Of a stretch of DNA of 6,304 nt, positions 1 to 5,484 are shown piece by piece; within the stretch, counting starts at the first letter, position 1; the number at the start of each line of letters is the position of its first letter. Source of the stretch: an uncultured Bacteroidales bacterium (GTDB lineage: Bacteria > Bacteroidota > Bacteroidia > Bacteroidales > UBA932). Location of the stretch: positions 1-6,304 of the forward strand of contig CALCHD010000049.1 of NCBI GenBank assembly GCA_937901105.1. Reading direction: 5' to 3'. Below the pieces are notes generated by a model. The model was not told the origin of the DNA and ran no database searches. It saw nothing but the letters and a program-made list of their open reading frames with translations. The position numbers and the translations under genes are program-made.

Positions 1-608
1 TGCCCTTCTACCCAGTTTACCTGGAACTTGTTGCCGTTCTCAAGTACAACCTGAGCGTCTTCAATACCCTCTTCCTTGTATAAATATCCGTCTTTAAGGT
101 CCAATCCTGCCTTGAATGGTGCAGTACCCTCACTCTTGTCATAGATTGCAGCAAGAGCCGGTCCGTACACTTTTTTCAAAGCCTGGGCAATTGCCCCTTT
201 TGCCAGGAACATTCCAGCCGAGTGGGCCTGTATAACGGCTGTCTTTCCGTATATGTCTATAATCAGGCCAGGAAGGAAATCCCCCTCACCGTGCACAAGC
301 CTGTATGCATCTGTATCAGCTGCACCAATTAGGCCAAGAGTCTTGCGGGCATTGTACGCACCCTGGATTGCGTTGTTCCAGAAGTTCTGGTCAATGGCAA
401 CCTTCTCAAAACTGAGAATCCTTACGGTAATTGAGCCAATCTGATAATGGCCGCAACCAAGGTATTCCCCTATAGATGAATATACTTCTACAACGTCACC
501 TTCTGCAGGTTCTCCCCCCTCAATCTTCTTTACAGCGCCTGAAAACACCCACGGGTGGAATCTCTTGAGCGACTGCTCCTTACCTTTATTTAAAATTATT
601 TTAACCAT
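1..608 (-). CDS. rlmI: RlmI-family 23S rRNA (cytosine-C5)-methyltransferase, N-terminal part (runs off left edge)
   Basis: Translating the minus strand from the ATG at 608 gives 202 residues with no stop before the window edge; the 3' end is missing. The start MVKIILNKGKEQSLKRFHPW, then an EGDVVEVYSS...G stretch, is the PUA RNA-binding domain (about residues 3-67) found at the N-terminus of RlmI-type enzymes. Next comes the family's linker motif YRLVHGEGDFLPGLIIDIYG, followed by AVIQAHSAGM and AIYDKSEG. The Rossmann-fold SAM-binding domain with its catalytic cysteine would lie outside the window. The E. coli family member methylates C1962 of 23S rRNA in the cytoplasm; the same target here is inferred. 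The start codon overlaps the end of the upstream exonuclease gene by 8 bp (ATGGTTAA), which suggests translational coupling, and an AAAGGA stretch lies about 10 bases upstream. This is the last visible gene of the purM-led operon. Confidence 0.9.
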   Translation of the reverse strand, partial: MVKIILNKGKEQSLKRFHPWVFSGAVKKIEGGEPAEGDVVEVYSSIGEYLGCGHYQIGSITVRILSFEKVAIDQNFWNNAIQGAYNARKTLGLIGAADTDAYRLVHGEGDFLPGLIIDIYGKTAVIQAHSAGMFLAKGAIAQALKKVYGPALAAIYDKSEGTAPFKAGLDLKDGYLYKEEGIEDAQVVLENGNKFQVNWVEG

Positions 609-1197
609 TAGAATTACTTTCCTTTAACTTATAGTACATCTCCCTGCAGATCCATGCATCAATTGCTGCATATCTGAGCTGCGCTTCCGAGAGATGGGCA
701 CTCTCCCAATTTGAAAGCTGCTGCGATTTTGACACCCTTTTCTTAAGGATGATTGCAGACATCTTCCTCACACTCTTCTCTTCAATCCCATACTCGGGTG
801 CAAGCCTCTGAAGGTCTACAAACCCTTTGGGGATAAACCTCCTGTACTCCTGAAGCCCCCTGATGTCATCATGGATGGCAGCACCTATCTTAAGGACACC
901 CGGATTACCGAGCAGTGCCGCAAGTTTGGGTGGAACACCTACCTGCTGCAGCCTGAAAATGTAGGCCTTGTCGGGACCACTCAACTGCAGGATGGCCATT
1001 TTGTTCCTTGGCACCTTAGGGACAAAGCAAGGTTTGGTTTCTGTATCAAAACCTATCACCTCCTGCGCTCCCAAATAGGCCATGGCCTGCTCAAACTCCT
1101 CACATTTTCCGCTGGATACCACTGTGATTTCACCGGGGAATGTAGCCATTTCCAGTGATTCAATCTCATCAACGGTAACCGTACTCGCAAATGCCAT
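601..1197 (-). CDS. 3'-5' exonuclease, DEDDy type, RNase D superfamily
   Basis: This 198-aa protein is a stand-alone 3'-5' exonuclease domain. Exo I is VIGFDTETKP (D51, E53), Exo II lies in KIGAAIHDDIRGL (probably D111), and Exo III is YAAID (Y176, D180), which together give the DEDDy metal-binding set. KSQQLSNWE before Exo III also matches RNase D-type proteins. It lacks the HRDC domains of full RNase D, so a short Bacteroidota-type exonuclease acting on RNA or DNA ends is the safest reading; the substrate cannot be told from sequence. The start at 1197 lies 1 bp after the stop of the racemase-like gene. A second Met at residue 17 (before ATFPGEITVV) is possible, but the tight packing favours the first. 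The stop overlaps rlmI by 8 bp. Adjacency to an rRNA methyltransferase suggests a role in RNA metabolism, which is inference. Confidence 0.9.
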   Translation of the reverse strand: MAFASTVTVDEIESLEMATFPGEITVVSSGKCEEFEQAMAYLGAQEVIGFDTETKPCFVPKVPRNKMAILQLSGPDKAYIFRLQQVGVPPKLAALLGNPGVLKIGAAIHDDIRGLQEYRRFIPKGFVDLQRLAPEYGIEEKSVRKMSAIILKKRVSKSQQLSNWESAHLSEAQLRYAAIDAWICREMYYKLKESNSNG

Positions 1198-1198
1198 A

Positions 1199-2695
1199 CT
1201 AGTCTATGAATTTTTTGATTTTTGCATATGATGCAGGAAGCATGTTCTCAATTCTTGCCAAAGTCTCCTCATCCAAGTATCTTCTTGAGAATGGAACAAA
1301 TACAGTGGTAATATCCTCTGTAGCGTGCTCTCTGCCATATTTGAAGTTGTATGAAAGGTTTCCGTCTGCATCAAGGCAATCTGCAGGAAGGCCGTATGCT
1401 GGAACTGAAATGTAACCTTCAAATGCACCCTCAACTGTATTCAATGCAAGATTGTTGTCCTCCCTTAGAGCCTCGTAGCACTCAAGGGCTGTAAATACTG
1501 CCGGATCAATGAACTCAAAATCGGGGTGGATAAGTCCTTCATATACAAGTTTGCCGTCCTTGTCGCGGAAATTCTTCAACAGCTCAATTGTCTCATTAAG
1601 TGTATTGAGCAAGAACGGATAGTGTGTACAACCAAGAATGACATGTTTCAAAGGGACCTTTGCACCACTTGCCTTATGTTTCTCCAATAGAGTAACCAAA
1701 TGGAATTTGGCATAGTTTGCAGCCGAGTTCAACTGGAATGCTGTATACTTGCCGTCAACTTTCTCCCTAAGAATCTCACCATTGTTGTAGTTGAAACCAT
1801 AAATGTTCAAAAGGCCCTCCTTCACATCCTCAGAACCGGTTCCCAATTTAGGACCTCTATAACCCTCTCTAGGAGCTGTAAGGGAAGTGTTCACAAAATC
1901 CTTCTCCTGGTCTACAGCCTCAGCAAAGCCTGCACAAGGATGGTTTACAACCTTAATAAAACCTTTGTATCCGTTTGCTGCACCTATCTCGTTGATAGTT
2001 CTTTCGTAAGCATTTGAAGCAATTGTACCAACTGTTGCAAGGACACCCACTGCAACTGAATCTGGAGAGCCTGCACCAGTAAGCTTGTCATACAAAGCAT
2101 TCACTCCTGCATTGATAACTCCAATTACCTTAACGCCTGTACCGCTCTGTTGCAACAAAGTTGAAACATCCTGCAAACCCCAAGCTGTTGCTGTATTACA
2201 AGCAATTACAAGAATTTTACATGGCTGTTTGATACCCTCCTTAACCTTGTCGGCAGGGTTGGTCCAGAACTTGTTGTCCAATAGGAAAAGCGCATCCTTT
2301 ACAACCAGCTCCTTAAAGAAATCCTGCTTGTTCTCTGCTGCATAGTTTCCATAAGGCATATTAGCCCTGTCAGCAAGATATGTAAACGCCTCACCTGCAA
2401 AATCAGGAATGCCGTCTGCACCCTCTTTTCCCGACGTATTGTTAACCATATCAGCCTTCAGAAGAACCTCAAGCACAGTAAGTCCGCCTGTACCCGAATC
2501 AAACACGCCAATAGGGAGCTTGCTCAATGATGTTGGGAATGACTTATAGTTTCCATAAAATTTTGAGGTCTCATCATTCAGCGCCTTCTCCATGATTGGA
2601 GAGAGCACAACCTGCTCTTCGCCGCTTTTGTTCCTGTTGCCGCAAGATGAAAGGGCAACTGCTACAAGACATGACAGGATAAACAATTTTTTCAT
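1199..2695 (-). CDS. MurI-family (glutamate/aspartate racemase) homologue with lipoprotein signal peptide
   Basis: The 498-aa protein opens with MKKLFILSCLVAVALSSC, a type II signal peptide with lipobox LSSC, so C18 would be lipidated and the protein anchored in an envelope membrane facing the periplasm or outside. The rest is a glutamate racemase-family domain: IGVFDSGTGGLTV (D66, S67), ADRANMPYGNY (residues 109-118), ACNTATA (catalytic-type C166), LGCTHYPFL (second catalytic-type C356, with H358) and FIDPAV near 395. Both cysteines of the two-base racemase mechanism are present, so activity on an amino acid is plausible. Classical MurI is cytoplasmic and about 270 aa; this one is far longer, with added sequence around residues 85-100, 265-320 and 375-460. 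It is therefore probably not the essential murI that supplies D-glutamate for peptidoglycan precursors. Possible roles are periplasmic amino-acid racemization or a non-catalytic function. No clear surface-export signal follows C18 (GNRNKSGEE). It lies 25 bp after purM and 1 bp before the exonuclease gene. Confidence 0.85.
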   Translation of the reverse strand: MKKLFILSCLVAVALSSCGNRNKSGEEQVVLSPIMEKALNDETSKFYGNYKSFPTSLSKLPIGVFDSGTGGLTVLEVLLKADMVNNTSGKEGADGIPDFAGEAFTYLADRANMPYGNYAAENKQDFFKELVVKDALFLLDNKFWTNPADKVKEGIKQPCKILVIACNTATAWGLQDVSTLLQQSGTGVKVIGVINAGVNALYDKLTGAGSPDSVAVGVLATVGTIASNAYERTINEIGAANGYKGFIKVVNHPCAGFAEAVDQEKDFVNTSLTAPREGYRGPKLGTGSEDVKEGLLNIYGFNYNNGEILREKVDGKYTAFQLNSAANYAKFHLVTLLEKHKASGAKVPLKHVILGCTHYPFLLNTLNETIELLKNFRDKDGKLVYEGLIHPDFEFIDPAVFTALECYEALREDNNLALNTVEGAFEGYISVPAYGLPADCLDADGNLSYNFKYGREHATEDITTVFVPFSRRYLDEETLARIENMLPASYAKIKKFID

Positions 2696-2720
2696 AGCTA
2701 TCGGGATAAAGAATTATACA

Positions 2721-3911
2721 CTATTTATTGTAGATGAATGTTCCGTGCTCACTTGTAAGGTGTACCTGTGCCTTACCGTCCTCTGATGCCTCCACTCTAC
2801 CAATGATCTTGGCATCCACACCATATTTTTTGGAGATTGCAATTATATCCTCAGCAATTTCTGCAGGGATATAGAACTCCATTCTATGACCCATATTGAA
2901 CACCTTGTACATCTCCTGCCAGCTTGTACCTGACTCCTGCTGGATTACCTCAAACAATGGAGGTGTAGGGAACAGGTTGTCCTTTACAATCTTAAGATTG
3001 TCTACAAAGTGAAGGATCTTTGTCTGTGCACCGCCTGAGCAGTGGATCATACCGTCTATCTGCTTCCTGTATTTGTCAAGAACCTCCTTAACGATTGGAG
3101 CATAGGTTCTGGTTGGAGACAATACAAGCTTGCCGTAAGTAAGGCCAGTCTTAGGCTCTACTGCATCAAGCTCTTTTGTTCCTGAATATACAAGATCCTG
3201 TGGAACAGCACCGTCATAGCTCTCCGGATATTTTGAAGCAAGGTATTTGCCAAATACATCATGGCGTGCAGAAGTAAGTCCATTGCTGCCCATACCGCCA
3301 TTGTACTCTGTCTCGTAAGCTGCTTTTCCGCAAGACTCCAAAGCTACAATCACGTCACCGGCCTTGATGTTTGCATTGTCAATCACATCGCTGCGCTTCA
3401 TTCTTGCACAAACTGTACTGTCTACGATTACTGTCCTTACAAGGTCTCCAACATCAGCTGTCTCTCCTCCTGTAAGGATAAGCTTCACGCCAAAGCTCTC
3501 CATTGTCTTTGCAAAGTTCTCTGAAGCTGCAATAAGTCTGCTGATTACAGAACCGGGAATAAGCTGCTTGTTTCTTCCAATGGTAGACGAAAGCATAATG
3601 TTGTCTACAGCACCCACACAAAGAAGGTCATCTGTATTCATAACAATTGCATCCTGCGCAATGCCGTCCCATACGGTCATATCTCCTGTCTCTTTCCAGT
3701 AGGTGTATGCCAAAGAAGATTTTGTACCAGCACCGTCTGCATGCATCACAATACAATAATCTGGGTCTCCCGACAGAAAATCAGGAACAATTTTACAGAA
3801 TGCTTTAGGGAAAAGTCCCTTGTCTATATTCTTGATTGCCTCATGAACATCCTCTTTTGAAGATGAAACACCTCTAAGGGCGTATCTGTTGCTTTGTGGA
3901 TCTTGGCTCAT
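2721..3911 (-). CDS. purM: Phosphoribosylformylglycinamidine cyclo-ligase (AIR synthase)
   Basis: PurM closes the imidazole ring of FGAM with ATP to give AIR, the fifth step of de novo purine synthesis, in the cytoplasm. The 396-aa product shows the family landmarks in order: HADGAGTKSSLAY (57-69), GIAQDAIVMNTDDLLCVGA (83-101), LTGGETADVGD (146-156), GSNGLTSAR (208-216), HCSGGAQTKI (290-299) and VFNMGHRMEFYIP (337-349). It is about 50 residues longer than E. coli PurM and has the RYALRGVSSSKEDVHEAIKN start typical of Bacteroidota PurM. SGGAQTKI replaces the glycine-rich HITGGG loop of the E. coli type, which I take as a lineage variant rather than damage. The start at 3911 is the first in-frame Met and sits 27 bases below a good promoter match. 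This is the first gene of the operon; its stop is 25 bp before the racemase-like gene. Confidence 0.96.
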   Translation of the reverse strand: MSQDPQSNRYALRGVSSSKEDVHEAIKNIDKGLFPKAFCKIVPDFLSGDPDYCIVMHADGAGTKSSLAYTYWKETGDMTVWDGIAQDAIVMNTDDLLCVGAVDNIMLSSTIGRNKQLIPGSVISRLIAASENFAKTMESFGVKLILTGGETADVGDLVRTVIVDSTVCARMKRSDVIDNANIKAGDVIVALESCGKAAYETEYNGGMGSNGLTSARHDVFGKYLASKYPESYDGAVPQDLVYSGTKELDAVEPKTGLTYGKLVLSPTRTYAPIVKEVLDKYRKQIDGMIHCSGGAQTKILHFVDNLKIVKDNLFPTPPLFEVIQQESGTSWQEMYKVFNMGHRMEFYIPAEIAEDIIAISKKYGVDAKIIGRVEASEDGKAQVHLTSEHGTFIYNK

Positions 3912-3938
3912 AATGTCTTTTTAATATATTTAAAGTAG

Positions 3939-3969
3939 CAAAGTTACACATAAATAGTTTAAAAGGCAA
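3939..3969 (-). promoter_or_regulatory. Bacteroidota-type promoter for the purM operon
   Basis: On the minus strand, TAACTTTG (3946-3939) is an exact match to the Bacteroidota -7 consensus TAnnTTTG. A TTG (3969-3967) lies 20 bases upstream, at the expected -33 distance. The -7 element ends 27 bases before the purM ATG, giving a short AT-rich leader without a Shine-Dalgarno sequence, as is usual in this phylum. A second TTTG at 3974-3971 is 24 bases upstream and fits less well. I saw no purine riboswitch or obvious operator. Confidence 0.65.
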
Positions 3970-4087
3970 TCAAATGGATATTCTTTACAGGTCTGGAAAC
4001 AAAATAAATTCAATTACAGGGGAAGGCAACATGTCATTTCAAACCTAAACAGAAAATTAACACCTGAATATAATATATATGAGAAAA

Positions 4088-4113
4088 CCGGATCAAAGTT
4101 ACCTTTGACCCGG
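4088..4113 (-). terminator. Hairpin followed by TTTTCT on the minus strand, possible orphan terminator
   Basis: CCGGATCAAAG and CTTTGACCCGG form an 11-bp stem with one mismatch around a TTAC loop. On the minus strand the stem is followed at once by TTTTCT; on the plus strand it is followed by CCTCCTACG. A factor-independent terminator would therefore act on leftward transcripts. No intact leftward gene ends nearby: the closest one upstream stops at 4726 and has its own hairpin. It may be the leftover terminator of a gene lost when the junction was rearranged, or it may insulate the purM promoter from readthrough. Confidence 0.45.
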
Positions 4114-4131
4114 CCTCCTACGTAATTTAAA

Positions 4132-4590
4132 TATTCTATTCCAATGGTGAAGGAGCAAGTGAATCACCTGAGGCAGTATATCGAGGAGAACTGTCTGGAC
4201 AGTAGTAATATGTTTGGAACTCCGCTGTTCTTCAATAATAGGCATGAAAAATTGACTCGGGAAGGTGTAGCATACGTTCTCAAGACTTATGCAGATATGG
4301 TCCTAAAAGTTAATCTTACGCTTATCCCAGACAGGCTTAGTTGTCATAGCATCCGACACAGCAAGGCCATGCACTTGTTGCGCTCTGGAACCACCAACCT
4401 CTTATATATCGGAGATATACGAGGTTATGTATCAATACAAACAACAGATACCTATGCAAGAGCAGACTCAAAAGCCAAACGTGAAGCCTTAGAGAAAGCT
4501 TATATGGAGCTCAACCCAAAGATTAAGTCTGACCGTGTTTGGGAGCGTGATAAAAACCTCCGCGAGAGGCTGAAAGAACCCAACCATTGA
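4132..4590 (+). pseudogene. 5'-truncated tyrosine recombinase/integrase remnant
   Basis: The plus-strand frame has a stop at 4123-4125 and then reads YSIPMVKEQVNHLRQYI, which resembles the middle of a tyrosine recombinase catalytic domain. The open frame from the ATG at 4144 is 148 aa. Visible catalytic parts, counted from that ATG, are HSIRHSKAMHLL (H68, R71) and the nucleophile region QTTDTYARADSK (Y104). The core-binding domain and the first catalytic Arg are missing; family members are usually 300 aa or more. The normally conserved LGH before VSIQTT reads IRGY, so a catalytic-position His is replaced by Tyr (Y95). Truncation plus this change make an active enzyme unlikely. The tail (VWERDKNLRERLK) and the KREALEKAY segment suggest a transposon-type integrase, a recollection I cannot verify here. 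It lies between the housekeeping operon and the Rhs locus, facing opposite to both. Confidence 0.75.
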
Positions 4591-4609
4591 TCAATCAACA
4601 TCTGAAGAT

Positions 4610-4654
4610 AAAAAATTTTGGAGTACATCAGAAACGCGGTACGTACTCAAATTT
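4610..4654 (-). terminator. Probable terminator of the Rhs toxin-immunity operon
   Basis: Read on the minus strand, AAATTTGAGTAC and GTACTCCAAAATTT pair (6 bp GAGTAC/GTACTC, extended by A-T pairs after a bulged C) around a loop of about 16 bases. A run of six T follows (plus-strand A-run 4610-4615). It lies about 70 bases beyond the stop of the SH3b protein gene at 4726, the right place to end that operon. The long loop and A-T-rich lower stem make this moderate evidence. The loop side contains a GTACGTAC palindrome. Confidence 0.45.
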
Positions 4655-4725
4655 ACTCTGCAATTATAGCCTACTGTATGATGGTTATTGTTCAGAAAAA
4701 GATAAACATTGGATAGTATCGATTT

Positions 4726-5484
4726 TCAACATGGTGTCCATTGATTAGGACATTGACTTTCAGGTGAAATCCATCCATTAATTTCACGTTTTCTAATGTC
4801 TATATTTCTTACCTTCATCCATCCATTTTTATATTCTACTATTTTTAGCAAGGTAGGTTCGTTTATATATTGTCTTATTTTTGCTTTTCTACATGGGGAA
4901 GTATAAATTGGAACATTTTTTTTACTGTATGTTGCTACATTACCCTTTCTTATATAGAGATTATTGCCAAACAGTTGAATCTGAAAAAAGTCTTCTATTG
5001 AACTAATTATATTGATTTCAGTGCCAGCATTAGACTCCATTTCATATGGGTAAATTATAGCAATACAGTTTGTGTCATTTTCTGTAGGAGAATCATAGAC
5101 CTTAATTGTATCAGTGTAGTTTTCGTGCAATGTGAATGCATTATACGGTACTGCTATTTCTCTTGGTGGAGATACTTTACTTATTGTGCATTGTTTTAAA
5201 ACATCAGTGGGTATAAAGTAGGATAGATTTACAGAAGTATATCCGTCACATTCATGGCTTCTGATTACTTTATATGAGGTTTTGTAACGGATGTCATACG
5301 GATATATCTTAAGTATTATCTGTTTAAACTCATCAAGAGTACTGGTAAAGACGTATATGGATTCTGTCGTCTGCGCCAATTCTACAATAGTTGAATTGGG
5401 AATATAAATGGTATCCTCTTGAGCAATAGCAACTGTAGCTAAATTCAAGATGATTAGCAGATTGAAAAGGAATTTATTACTCAT
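4726..5484 (-). CDS. Secreted protein with two SH3b-like domains, candidate periplasmic immunity protein
   Basis: The 252-aa product starts MSNKFLFNLLIILNLATVAIA, a signal peptide with likely cleavage after AIA (residue 21, before QED), so it should reach the periplasm. Residues 22-120 form a domain I do not recognise. Residues about 124-185 (DTIKVYDSP...GTEINIISSIEDFFQIQL...LYIRKGNV) and 189-252 (VPIYTSPC...LLKIVEYKNGWMKVRN...NGWISPESQC) look like two bacterial SH3 (SH3b) domains, which often bind peptidoglycan or peptides. The ATG overlaps the toxin stop by 8 bp (ATGAGTAA), implying coupled translation. A secreted protein directly behind an Rhs toxin tail is the usual position of a cognate immunity protein, and its export fits a toxin that acts on the cell wall. 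Immunity function is inferred from position, not shown. DNA here is very AT-rich (one 60-base line at 4801 has 17 G/C). An alternative is an unrelated SH3b wall-binding protein. Confidence 0.8.
   Translation of the reverse strand: MSNKFLFNLLIILNLATVAIAQEDTIYIPNSTIVELAQTTESIYVFTSTLDEFKQIILKIYPYDIRYKTSYKVIRSHECDGYTSVNLSYFIPTDVLKQCTISKVSPPREIAVPYNAFTLHENYTDTIKVYDSPTENDTNCIAIIYPYEMESNAGTEINIISSIEDFFQIQLFGNNLYIRKGNVATYSKKNVPIYTSPCRKAKIRQYINEPTLLKIVEYKNGWMKVRNIDIRKREINGWISPESQCPNQWTPC

Noticed and set aside
253..444. 63-codon plus-strand open frame near the left edge
   Set aside because: It is antisense to the linker motif of the RlmI-type gene and has no sign of coding for a protein.
871..1158. 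95-codon open frame on the plus strand
   Set aside because: It lies wholly antisense to the exonuclease gene, whose conserved Exo motifs prove the other strand. The translation has no recognisable domain.
2871..3046. Non-canonical SGGAQTKI and FNMGHRME motifs in PurM as a sign of an inactive paralogue
   Set aside because: All other ATP- and substrate-binding motifs are intact, and the variants match what I recall of PurM in Bacteroidota, so a lineage difference is more likely.
3364..3702. 112-codon open frame on the plus strand
   Set aside because: It is antisense to the conserved core of purM, overlapping the GGETAD and NTDD motifs, and is a by-product of that gene's codon usage.
4643..4648. 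GTACTC/GAGTAC inverted repeat as a transposon end
   Set aside because: The arms are only 40 bases apart, no matching copy was seen near the left end of the integrase remnant, and the minus-strand T-run explains it better as a terminator.
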